DNA of 15,780 bases from an uncultured Mycoplasmatota bacterium (GTDB lineage Bacteria > Bacillota_I > Bacilli_A > RF39 > UBA660). The translations under genes and the position numbers were made by a program. Below the pieces are notes generated by a model. The model ran no database searches and had not been told where the DNA came from. It saw only the letters and a list, made by a program, of their open reading frames with translations. Shown here piece after piece: positions 5,871 to 13,093 of this stretch. The stretch is taken from positions 1-15,780 of the forward strand of contig CAMYRF010000005.1 of NCBI GenBank assembly GCA_947296775.1, read 5' to 3'. The stretch's first letter is position 1. Every line of letters starts with the position of its first letter.

Positions 5871-7875
5871 TATTAGTATCTTGATATGATTTTAAGGTAT
5901 TGATATATTGTTTTGTGTTTTTTAATTCTTCTGTTTTTTGATTTAGTATTTTTTCAAATCCATCTATATTATTTGTATAGAACTTATATGCTTTGCCTTT
6001 ATAGTTTAGACTTATTTCGATATATTCTTGTTTTATATCGCATGTTTTATTTATATTATTTTTGATGAAGTTATAAATTTCTGAATATGAATGATTTATT
6101 ATATAGTCTGTCATCATATTATCATTGGTGGTTAGGTACGCATATATGTTATCAATATCATTAATATTTGGATTTTTTTCTATAACTTCTTTTTTCAATC
6201 TATCGTTTGTGTATTTTGAAATATATCTAGTTAATTTTGGGCTTATTGCGGAATTTACATGATACATTACAGCTTTATGGTTTTTATAGGCATAAAGTGT
6301 GATTTCAAATCCTTGGTTCATTTCGTTATATTTAGCAATGTTTATATTTTCTAACCCTGTTTTTATCATGTCCATTATTTCTTTATTATTTGCTGGGTTG
6401 ATAACTACATTTGCAGCTTTGATGGCATAAACGTTTTTATAATCTATGTTTCTAAAAGCGGCACTGAATTTTTCGTTGTTGTAGACAATGTTTAGAATTT
6501 TTTGATAGTCGTTTAATGAAATGTTATTTATATCCATCTTATATGTTTTGTTATTTTTTAGTTTTATAATTATATTTAATCTTTCTGAATCTGGTGAGTA
6601 ATCTGAATTAGATACTAATCCTTTAACTATAATATTTTTTAGTTTTTTATTATCTATAAATATATTTGAGGTATCTAGGTGATCACTTGCCGAATTTATA
6701 GAAATGGACTGAATATTATTTTGGGTTATTACGGTATTTGGTTTTAATCCGTCTTTTGTAAAGGCATAGTAATATCCTATTACAATAACTGTTGTTACAG
6801 CAAAATATAATAACGAAAGGATAATTTTGTTTATTTGTTTTCTAGTTATTAAATCAAAGATGAAGAAATAAACTAAGGTTATTATAATTACAAATATTCC
6901 TAGATTTGCTTCTCTTTCATAGAAACACATGGCTGCGAAGGTAAGCATTGGAATTGTTGTTAAACTTTTGACTAAGTTATGAGCATTTATATTACCGAAT
7001 GATGTTTCTGTTACTTCCATTTTCTTTTTTCTAAATAGATAGAGTCCTAGTGCGAAATAAAGGATACTTAGGGCGCACATTTTTAGTAATTGACCTTTTG
7101 AAACATCGTAACTATAATGATCTGAATAAACAGTTGAAGCATATTGGTATGGTAGTGTATAATTATTGGTTTGGTTATAACTTACCATTCCTGTATATAT
7201 GCCTTTTTCTTGATTTTCTAAACATTTTGTATCATTATAGCAGTTATATTGTACTGGTTTGCATGAGTCATCTGTACATTTTATTTCAGCTTGTTGATAT
7301 TCGGTAAATCCTTGATAGCTATGGATTAAAAATGGGGGTAAGAAAAGTATTAAGGCTGTTATGGCGATTTGAGTAACAATATTTCCACATAGGGTGACAG
7401 CTAAATTGGCTGCTGTGAAAACGAATATGTACGCTACTATCCAAATGAAAAAGAAATCTACCATCATACTTCTAGAAATAATGAGATTTGGCATAAGAGC
7501 AGTGGTTAATAATATTAAAACGGTAGTTATAAATGTCATTAGTAGTAATAATATAATTCCGCCTACGGTGTTTGTGACAAAGATTGTTGATCTATTGAGT
7601 GGCATTGATAGAATAAAGTCTGAGCTTTGTCTTTTGAATACGAAACCAAAAAGGGTTATGGATACAACAACTGGTATTATATACATTCCGATTATGGTTA
7701 CAATTGAGGCTTTATTAAATGTTATATTTACGAATTCATGGCTATTTTGACCGATGATAATTAAACTTAAAACACTTAACAGTGGTACTATTACTAAGAA
7801 GAATGCGAGAATGTTTTTTGATTTTTTTAGGTTTTGCATTAAGTATTTATGATTAAACCATTTCATTGAATTCAT
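5863..7875 (-). CDS. ABC-2 type transporter permease with large extracytoplasmic domain
   Basis: This 670-residue protein is the membrane partner of the ATPase encoded just upstream. Membrane helices are seen near residues 23-42, 58-80, 104-135, 145-165, 168-192, 268-288, 306-318, 325-341 and 350-371. Between helices, residues 193-265 form an outside loop with four cysteines (C200, C205, C212, C218), probably two disulfides. Residues 372-670 are a long hydrophilic, Asn- and Tyr-rich domain after the last helix, with no match I recognise. The start at 7875 has TGGAGGTG upstream; the ATG at 7866 has no ribosome site. It overlaps the ATPase gene by 23 bases. The pairing with a YtrA-type regulator suggests a ytr-like exporter or cell-envelope stress function, but the substrate is unknown. 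Confidence 0.8.
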   Translation of the reverse strand: MNSMKWFNHKYLMQNLKKSKNILAFFLVIVPLLSVLSLIIIGQNSHEFVNITFNKASIVTIIGMYIIPVVVSITLFGFVFKRQSSDFILSMPLNRSTIFVTNTVGGIILLLLMTFITTVLILLTTALMPNLIISRSMMVDFFFIWIVAYIFVFTAANLAVTLCGNIVTQIAITALILFLPPFLIHSYQGFTEYQQAEIKCTDDSCKPVQYNCYNDTKCLENQEKGIYTGMVSYNQTNNYTLPYQYASTVYSDHYSYDVSKGQLLKMCALSILYFALGLYLFRKKKMEVTETSFGNINAHNLVKSLTTIPMLTFAAMCFYEREANLGIFVIIITLVYFFIFDLITRKQINKIILSLLYFAVTTVIVIGYYYAFTKDGLKPNTVITQNNIQSISINSASDHLDTSNIFIDNKKLKNIIVKGLVSNSDYSPDSERLNIIIKLKNNKTYKMDINNISLNDYQKILNIVYNNEKFSAAFRNIDYKNVYAIKAANVVINPANNKEIMDMIKTGLENINIAKYNEMNQGFEITLYAYKNHKAVMYHVNSAISPKLTRYISKYTNDRLKKEVIEKNPNINDIDNIYAYLTTNDNMMTDYIINHSYSEIYNFIKNNINKTCDIKQEYIEISLNYKGKAYKFYTNNIDGFEKILNQKTEELKNTKQYINTLKSYQDTNNE

Positions 7876-8749
7876 ATCCTAGCACCTCCATTTCATATAT
7901 AAATACTTCTTCTAAAGTTAGTGGAAGAAAATCTAATATTACTGGTTTTAATTTTTTTAGGTTTTTCTCTAATTCTTTTTGGTTACCTTTTATAATGATT
8001 GTTGCAACACTACCACATTTTTTAAAGTGTAACATTTCTAAATCTTTGAATGTTTTTTTATCGAATTTTTCTTTTAACGCAATTTGTATTTTAAACATTT
8101 CTGTTTTTAAGGTATCTATATCACTTTCAAATAGTATACCACCTTTATAAAGTAGTCCTAGATTATCACAAATATCTTCTAATTCTCTTAAGTTATGACT
8201 AGTCATGATGATTGTTGTTTGTTTTGTTTCCATTTGTTTAGCGATTATTTTTTTCATAACGGTTCTGATAACTGGATCTATCCCGTCAAATGTTTCATCG
8301 AATAACATGTAATTTGCATTTGTACTTAAAGCACATATTAAAGCACATTGCCTTTTCATTCCTTTTGATAAATCACTTATTTTTTGATTGATATCTAATT
8401 TTAAGGTTTTGGCTAGTTTTTTAAAATATTTCATATCAAAATTAGGATATAATGCTTCATAGTATTTGGCGGTATCTAATAATGTATAATTTGGATAAAA
8501 GAATAAATCATCTGGAACGTAGACTATTTTTTCTTTTAGTCTTTCATTATTATCTATTGTTTGCCTATCTATCAGTACTGTTCCTTCATCATGATTAAAT
8601 ACGCCGTTGATAATTCTTAGTAAGGTTGATTTGCCTGAGCCATTCGCACCTACTAACCCATAAATGCAATTATCTTCTATGGTACAGTTTAATTTGTCTA
8701 GAATGAGTTCATTACCAATTTTTTTGGTTAGATTTTTTATTTCTATCAT
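7853..8749 (-). CDS. ABC transporter ATP-binding protein (YtrB-like)
   Basis: ATPase of a two-component ABC transporter. Walker A GANGSGKST is at residues 34-42, the signature motif is LSKGMKRQ (127-134), Walker B MLFDETFDGID (148-158) carries the catalytic E152, and the switch histidine is H185 in MTSHNLREL. The Q-loop reads YVPDD (77-81) and lacks the usual glutamine, as is common in YtrB-like and other ABC-2 ATPases regulated by YtrA-type GntR proteins. Residues 215-298 form a C-terminal extension that ends in a region of alternating L/E residues. AAGGAGGGAAAGAA precedes the ATG. It is the first gene of the operon, behind the promoter and operator at 8780-8821. Confidence 0.92.
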   Translation of the reverse strand: MIEIKNLTKKIGNELILDKLNCTIEDNCIYGLVGANGSGKSTLLRIINGVFNHDEGTVLIDRQTIDNNERLKEKIVYVPDDLFFYPNYTLLDTAKYYEALYPNFDMKYFKKLAKTLKLDINQKISDLSKGMKRQCALICALSTNANYMLFDETFDGIDPVIRTVMKKIIAKQMETKQTTIIMTSHNLRELEDICDNLGLLYKGGILFESDIDTLKTEMFKIQIALKEKFDKKTFKDLEMLHFKKCGSVATIIIKGNQKELEKNLKKLKPVILDFLPLTLEEVFIYEMEVLGYEFNEMV

Positions 8750-8779
8750 TTCTTTCCCTCCTTAATTGTTCTATTTGTG

Positions 8780-8805
8780 ATAGTACAATTAAATTGTAGT
8801 ACTAT
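8780..8805. promoter_or_regulatory. Putative GntR operator in the ABC operon promoter
   Basis: ATAGTAC (8780-8786) and GTACTAT (8799-8805) form a seven-base inverted repeat with a 12-base spacer. A second perfect palindrome, TACAATT-A-AATTGTA (8784-8798), overlaps it. The site covers the -10 box and the spacer of the promoter. Position and symmetry fit a dimeric repressor, most likely the GntR protein encoded last in this operon. Binding is inferred. Confidence 0.55.
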
Positions 8806-8821
8806 TGTATTCTAAAGTCAA
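8793..8821 (-). promoter_or_regulatory. Promoter of the ABC-GntR operon
   Basis: On the minus strand TTGACT (8816-8821) is followed after exactly 17 bases by TACAAT (8793-8798). The ATPase start is 43 bases further on. This is a near-consensus sigma-A promoter overlapped by inverted repeats. Confidence 0.75.
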
Positions 8822-8834
8822 GATATTATACATG

Positions 8835-8859
8835 AAAAAAAGCTAGTTCTACTAGCTTT
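8835..8859 (-). terminator. Terminator of the BspA-like surface protein gene
   Basis: A nine-base stem AAAGCTAGT (8839-8847) with ACTAGCTTT (8851-8859) closes a three-base loop. The minus strand continues with a T run (8835-8841). It lies 17 bases after the surface protein stop codon and separates it from the ABC promoter. Confidence 0.8.
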
Positions 8860-8876
8860 AATATAGATGGTTTTAA

Positions 8877-9890
8877 TTAGCATTGTCCGGTGGTTACTGA
8901 GGATATTTTACTATTATAAAATAGATTTGAGGTGTTAGCATTTGTGGTTGTCCAATTAGGTCCAACCTTAATTTTATTTATGTTTGTCATATTTCTAAAC
9001 ATTCCCTCCATATTTGTTACTACGTTTGTATCGAATGAGCATAAATTTAATTCGGTAATTTTTTCACATGAATAAAACATGCCACTCATATTTGTTACAT
9101 TGCTTGTATTAAATTTTTCTAATCCTTTTATAGTTTCAAGATTATTATTGTAGGCAAATAAGTCATGCATAGTAGTTACTTTGCTTGTGTTAAAACTACT
9201 TAAATCAATTGTTTTTAAAGAGGCTATATTATCTATATCATTCCAGCCACTAAACATAGCAGACATACTAGTTAAATTACTTGTATCAAATGTACTTAAA
9301 TCTAATTCGGTTAATTTGCTACATCCCATGAACATTCCACCCATATCTGTTACTTTACTTGTATCAAAAGAAGTAATATCTATATTAGTTAGATTATTGC
9401 ATTGATTGAACATCATATACATGCTTGTAGTATTACTCGTATCAAAGTTATTATTAAATTTTATTGTGGTTAAGTTTTTAAATTTGCAAAATAGGTAGCT
9501 ACTGTCTTCGTTAGCTTTTACTCCACCATTTGCACCTATGTACAAATCGTATTTGCCTGATTCAATTTGACTTTCGAGGACATAAGCCATAACACCTTTA
9601 TCTTTAGCTTCTGATACATCCCAACTATCTATTGCATTATCTAGAACTTTGTTAGTATCTAAGAATGTGACGGTAATTATATTTTCTTTATAAAAATCTG
9701 TATGGAAATCTTCGTTGCTTGTGTGAGACCAACTTTTTATTATTTTACTTTTTTCTAGTATATTACCCTTGGCAGTTATATTTAAGTTGGTACTGAAGGC
9801 TGCATATCCTACGGTTAATATAAATAATAAGCTTAAGCTTGTTAGTGTTATTAATTTTATTTGTTTATTTTTTCTTCTTTTTCTTCTCAT
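8877..9890 (-). CDS. BspA-like (DUF285) leucine-rich-type repeat surface protein
   Basis: A 337-residue exported protein. After a very basic start (MRRKRRKNKQ) comes one hydrophobic leader (12-33) ending in TVGYAAFSTNLNITAKGN, the same leader found in the relic at 5327-5448. Residues 45-135 are a linker domain. From 149 on there are DUF285 repeats of about 26 residues with the pattern F-D/N-T-S-x-V-T-x-M-x-x-M-F: 149-161, 175-187, 201-213, 233-245, 260-272, 286-298, and a degenerate one at 313-324. Such repeats occur in BspA-like adhesins of gut and oral bacteria and in mycoplasma surface proteins. Adhesion is thus likely but unproven. No LPXTG or C-terminal membrane anchor is seen; the leader may serve as anchor. 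The start has GGTGA six bases upstream. A 22-base T tract precedes it. Confidence 0.85.
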   Translation of the reverse strand: MRRKRRKNKQIKLITLTSLSLLFILTVGYAAFSTNLNITAKGNILEKSKIIKSWSHTSNEDFHTDFYKENIITVTFLDTNKVLDNAIDSWDVSEAKDKGVMAYVLESQIESGKYDLYIGANGGVKANEDSSYLFCKFKNLTTIKFNNNFDTSNTTSMYMMFNQCNNLTNIDITSFDTSKVTDMGGMFMGCSKLTELDLSTFDTSNLTSMSAMFSGWNDIDNIASLKTIDLSSFNTSKVTTMHDLFAYNNNLETIKGLEKFNTSNVTNMSGMFYSCEKITELNLCSFDTNVVTNMEGMFRNMTNINKIKVGPNWTTTNANTSNLFYNSKISSVTTGQC

Positions 9891-9966
9891 TCTATTTCAC
9901 CATATATTGCTTATCAAAAAAAAAAAAAAAAAAAAAAGTTATAATGATGCGATTTTATATTTTTAA
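9891..9966 (-). promoter_or_regulatory. Promoter region of the surface protein with poly(T) tract
   Basis: On the minus strand TTAAAA (9961-9966) is spaced 17 bases from TATAAC (9938-9943). Directly after the -10 comes a tract of 22 T (9916-9937), then GATAAGCAATATATGGTGAAATAGA up to the ATG, quoted here in part: the ribosome site is GGTGA. An alternative -10 (AATATA, near 9904-9909) would put the tract upstream of it, in the spacer. Either way the tract sits where a change of length would alter transcription. Confidence 0.5.
9916..9937. repeat. 22-base A/T homopolymer tract
   Basis: Twenty-two consecutive A on the plus strand, T in the sense of the surface protein gene. It is the longest mononucleotide run in the window. 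Tracts of this length are prone to slippage during replication and also to sequencing or assembly errors, so its exact length is uncertain. Confidence 0.9.
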
Positions 9967-10014
9967 ATATTTGTTTTTTATTTTTTAAAATAATGGTTTT
10001 TATATAAATATTTT

Positions 10015-11784
10015 TTACGGATTTTGTTTGTTTTGTTTTATTGCATTAATTTGGCTATTATATTGTTCTTCTAAGTCAATTATGTTTTCTAAACTAATAC
10101 TACTTAATATTTCTTCTAAGCATAGTGTTTGATAATAAATATAACTTTCTGTTTTATGTTTTGTGTTTAGCATTTCGTGCATTATTTGACTGGCTATAAC
10201 ATATAGTTCTTCATCTTTATCACTGGCATATTCTACTTCAGAAATATTTAGTATGTCTGATATTGTTTGATCATTTAAAATGGTGGCTTTATCTGGGTTA
10301 AATGAAGTACTTACCAAATCATCATTTATACATTGGTGCGATGCACATACTCTATATTTTTCCTCAATTAGTTTATTTTTTAGGTGTGGATGCTTTTCTT
10401 TGTTTATTATTTCTTGGAATTGTTTTAGTACGGTTAAATGATATGTTTGGTGTATTATATAAAAAACCTTATGTGATTGACAAGATACTACAAATTCATT
10501 GGCCAAGTCAGGAATCATATTTTCTAATCTTTTTTGGACTAATTTTTTATATCTTTTATTTTTTAAAAGTAAAGATAGATTATTTTCAAGAAGTTCATCT
10601 AATACTTCTGCTTCATCATAAGTTATCTCTAAATCTTGCAATGCTTCTTTTTCAAATTCTAGATATGTTTTTAAAGTGTTTATTTTCTTGTTATAATCTT
10701 CTGTTTCTTTTTGATTTTGTTTTTCTAATTCACATAGTTCATTATGTTTCTCAACAATTAATTCTGACAGTTTTATTAATGATATAAATTTATTTAACGT
10801 TTCTTCCTTAATGGCTACACATTCTTTATTGTCTAGTAGTTCTGATGATGGTTTTATGTAATCTTCTCTTTGATTTAAAATATTTTGGGTCAATAAAGAA
10901 ACTATATTTAGGTTTTCTGTGTTTTCGTTTTTTAATTCAATTAAGAATGATTTTAAATAATTTGTTGATATTTGATTTAATAAGAAGTCTACAAAGGCGA
11001 AGTCAATATCCTTATTAATTATTTCGTTTATATCATTTTTATCTTGTATATCATCGCTTAATTCAAAACATTCTAATGAATCTTTGATGTAATCAATTAT
11101 CATTAATTCTTTTTGGTTTTTATAATTTTGTTCATGAATATTATTTTTTGTAGCTTCAATATCATCTGGTACTTCTATTAAATAATCTGTATTCATTGAG
11201 GCCTGAATTAATTGATCCGCGATACTTTTATTACTCCTTATTAATCTATATTTATATTGGATTAACATTTCTTTTTTTACAGGATCTTTTTGTTTACTGA
11301 TAAACTCTTCTATTTTTTTAATACGTGATAATTCAATTTGGTTTATGATGCTAATGTGGATATCTGTTTCACCGTAATTTTCTTCTTCCATTACTAACAT
11401 TTCTTCATAATCTTCATCTTCTTCATTTATGAATTCTTGTTGGTTTATTAGCTCTTTTATTTTTTGACTGATGATTTGACTTAAGCATGATGAAAGTTCA
11501 TATTCGTCTATTTCTGGAACTTCTGTTAAATAGTTATGTATATTATAAAGTATATACTGAGCATCATATTCTAAATCTTTTGGATGACAGTTTATACTAT
11601 TTATAATATGATTTATTTTAGTTAAATATATATTTAATTTTTCTATTTCTTTTTTATATTCTTCTGACATTTGAAGATGTGCCATGTCCATAATTTCTAA
11701 TTCTTTTAGGCTTTCAAATGTTTTTATTTGTAGTTCTAAAACAGATACTAACTTGTCTACTAATGATTCTTGATTGTTTGTCAT
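10015..11784 (-). CDS. Unrecognised 589-residue soluble helical protein with internal duplication
   Basis: I do not recognise this protein. It has no signal peptide or membrane segment and is rich in Glu, Lys, Ile, Leu and Asn, so a cytoplasmic helical protein is expected. Residues 10-65 and 330-400 look like coiled coils. Residues 119-140 are strongly acidic. Two segments resemble each other: 145-200 (ending KYRLIRSNKSIADQLIQA-type) and 443-498 (KYRVCASHQCINDDLVST-type), sharing K-KYR, I-x-D-x-L and S-x-N-x-D at the same spacing, which suggests two copies of one about 270-300-residue unit. Several cysteines occur (C66, C100, C239, C322, C435, C480, C485) without a clear metal site. AGGGGG precedes the ATG. 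It follows the DUF308-like gene by eight bases, so the two form one operon. No U-tailed hairpin is visible downstream. Confidence 0.6.
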   Translation of the reverse strand: MTNNQESLVDKLVSVLELQIKTFESLKELEIMDMAHLQMSEEYKKEIEKLNIYLTKINHIINSINCHPKDLEYDAQYILYNIHNYLTEVPEIDEYELSSCLSQIISQKIKELINQQEFINEEDEDYEEMLVMEEENYGETDIHISIINQIELSRIKKIEEFISKQKDPVKKEMLIQYKYRLIRSNKSIADQLIQASMNTDYLIEVPDDIEATKNNIHEQNYKNQKELMIIDYIKDSLECFELSDDIQDKNDINEIINKDIDFAFVDFLLNQISTNYLKSFLIELKNENTENLNIVSLLTQNILNQREDYIKPSSELLDNKECVAIKEETLNKFISLIKLSELIVEKHNELCELEKQNQKETEDYNKKINTLKTYLEFEKEALQDLEITYDEAEVLDELLENNLSLLLKNKRYKKLVQKRLENMIPDLANEFVVSCQSHKVFYIIHQTYHLTVLKQFQEIINKEKHPHLKNKLIEEKYRVCASHQCINDDLVSTSFNPDKATILNDQTISDILNISEVEYASDKDEELYVIASQIMHEMLNTKHKTESYIYYQTLCLEEILSSISLENIIDLEEQYNSQINAIKQNKQNP

Positions 11785-11792
11785 ATTTCCCC

Positions 11793-12323
11793 CTACTTTC
11801 TGTTAGTTTTTTGTTCTTTTTGATTTTGTTTTTCTAGGACTGTTTTTCCTAAAATATAAAGTGATAGAACGATAAAACCTAATCCCGATAATTTTGTATA
11901 TATGGTTGCTAGTTCTAACGGCTGGCCGATTAAAAATAATGAATATATTACTAACAATAATATTTTGATTAAATCTAACTTGGTTTTGTTTTCTTTATTT
12001 AAATAATCTATTAAAAATGTTATACCGATTATAACCGCGAATACAGATATAATTTGTGGTAGTACTTTTAAAAATAGTTCATAATTATTTACTATAAATA
12101 AACTAGACCAAACATTGATAGTTCCAACTATTAGATTTATATATTGATTATTTTTATAGTCTTTGGTGATTATAAAGTTTAATAAAGAAATTAATCCACT
12201 GATTAAAAAGAAAGTAATAAAGACCGTTTTTAGCGAATTCATTATAATGCTATCTGAAAACAGGATTAAAAAACCTAATACAAATAGTAATAGTGCTTGT
12301 AATATTTCCATTAAGTGTTTCAT
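11793..12323 (-). CDS. DUF308/HdeD-like small membrane protein
   Basis: A 176-residue membrane protein with about six hydrophobic helices (near 7-24, 30-52, 62-80, 86-107, 116-133, 140-162), separated by short polar turns, and a basic, Gln-rich tail (163-176) likely in the cytoplasm. The even spacing of three helix pairs and the small size match DUF308 proteins, the HdeD group, whose function is poorly known and linked to acid stress in enterobacteria. Here no such role can be shown. AGGTGATTG precedes the ATG, and the stop is TAG, unlike its TAA-ending neighbours. It is the first gene of the operon with the 589-residue protein, and has a near-consensus promoter shared back to back with the DedA gene. 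Confidence 0.65.
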   Translation of the reverse strand: MKHLMEILQALLLFVLGFLILFSDSIIMNSLKTVFITFFLISGLISLLNFIITKDYKNNQYINLIVGTINVWSSLFIVNNYELFLKVLPQIISVFAVIIGITFLIDYLNKENKTKLDLIKILLLVIYSLFLIGQPLELATIYTKLSGLGFIVLSLYILGKTVLEKQNQKEQKTNRK

Positions 12324-12344
12324 TCAATCACCTACTTGCCCCAT

Positions 12345-12373
12345 ATTATATACTCTTATTTTGATGTAGTCAA
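12345..12373 (-). promoter_or_regulatory. Promoter of the DUF308-like operon
   Basis: On the minus strand TTGACT (12368-12373) is 17 bases from a perfect TATAAT (12345-12350). The start codon is 21 bases beyond the -10. This is the strongest minus-strand promoter in the window by match. Confidence 0.8.
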
Positions 12374-12379
12374 ATTGTT

Positions 12380-12409
12380 TTGACCTTTTCTTTATATATA
12401 TGTTATAAT
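12380..12409 (+). promoter_or_regulatory. Promoter of the DedA-family gene
   Basis: TTGACC (12380-12385) is 18 bases from TATAAT (12404-12409), and TGT just before the -10 makes it extended. The -35 box lies six bases from the -35 box of the divergent DUF308-like promoter, and together they form GTCAAA-N4-TTTGAC (12369-12384). Confidence 0.8.
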
Positions 12410-12435
12410 GAATTAGTTTATACAGGAGGTACGAA

Positions 12436-13077
12436 ATGGTTATCGTTGATTTTATTTTACATTGTGATGATTACATTGGCTGGTTTATTAATAATTTTGG
12501 TGGCCTTGTTTATTTGATTTTATTTTTAGTTATTTTTTGTGAAACTGGTTTAGTTTTCTTACCTTTTTTACCTGGTGATTCACTTATTTTTGCAGCTGGT
12601 ACTTTCGCAGGTATGGGTCAGCTTAATTTTTGGCTTTTACTGGTTTTAATTATACTGGCAGCTGTTATCGGAGATACTGTTAATTATGAAATTGGTAAAC
12701 ATTTTGGTCGGAAGCTTTTGAATAATAAAAAGTTTACTATTGTTAAACAAGAAAATTTGGATAAAGCTGATGCGCTGATTTCAAAATATGGTAGTTTGGC
12801 TGTATTTATTGCGAGATTTATGCCAATAATTAGAACAATAGTTCCTTTTGTTGTTGGTATGGGAAGACTTGACTATAAAAAGTTTATAACTTTTAATGCG
12901 ATTGGCGGGATTACTTGGGTAACTTTATTCTTATGTTTAGGTTATTTCTTTGGTAATATTCCTTTTGTTGCTGATCACTTTAGTTTGATTATTATTGCGA
13001 TTGTATTTATTTCTATAATCCCAATTATTTATGCTTTTATAAAGGGTAAATTGGATAAGAAAAAAGCAACTAACTAA
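12436..13077 (+). CDS. DedA-family membrane protein (SNARE-associated/VTT domain)
   Basis: A 213-residue integral membrane protein of the DedA family, linked to membrane homeostasis, proton-motive-force dependent transport and recycling of lipid carriers such as undecaprenyl phosphate. Conserved residues match those essential in Escherichia coli YqjA: E36 and D48 in CETGLVFLPFLPGDS (spacing 12, as E39/D51) and R127 and R133 in ARFMPIIRTIVPF (spacing 6, as R130/R136), followed by G141. Helices lie near 22-45, 50-80 (partly re-entrant), 118-142, 150-172 and 182-203. AGGAGG at 12424-12429 gives the start. The C-terminal codons lie inside the palindrome shared with the convergent gene, giving the ending K-A-T-N. 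Which lipid it handles cannot be read from the sequence. Confidence 0.92.
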   Translation: MVIVDFILHCDDYIGWFINNFGGLVYLILFLVIFCETGLVFLPFLPGDSLIFAAGTFAGMGQLNFWLLLVLIILAAVIGDTVNYEIGKHFGRKLLNNKKFTIVKQENLDKADALISKYGSLAVFIARFMPIIRTIVPFVVGMGRLDYKKFITFNAIGGITWVTLFLCLGYFFGNIPFVADHFSLIIIAIVFISIIPIIYAFIKGKLDKKKATN

Positions 13078-13093
13078 TTAGTTAGTTGCTTTT
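13062..13093. terminator. Perfect 32-bp palindromic bidirectional terminator
   Basis: The two 16-base arms (13062-13077 and 13078-13093) are exact reverse complements with no spacer, and each end leads into a T tract in its direction (plus: TTTT then TTGTGCTTTTTT; minus: TTTTTTC). The centre is the boundary between the convergent stop codons, with no base between the two genes. Confidence 0.85.

Noticed and set aside
9769..9966. Plus-strand open frame with a lysine run, resembling another plus-strand stretch near 5350-5480
   Set aside because: The resemblance is the reverse side of the surface-protein leader and its relic, and the lysines are the poly(A) tract. It has no ribosome site.
9944..10014. 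Terminator for the 589-residue gene
   Set aside because: The stretch is almost pure A/T with short self-complementary pieces but no stem with G/C pairs followed by a T run, so none can be supported.
10302..10787. 161-residue open frame on the plus strand
   Set aside because: It lies fully antisense inside the 589-residue gene, has no ribosome site, and its runs of F, L and Y are what AT-rich antisense of a K/E-rich gene gives.
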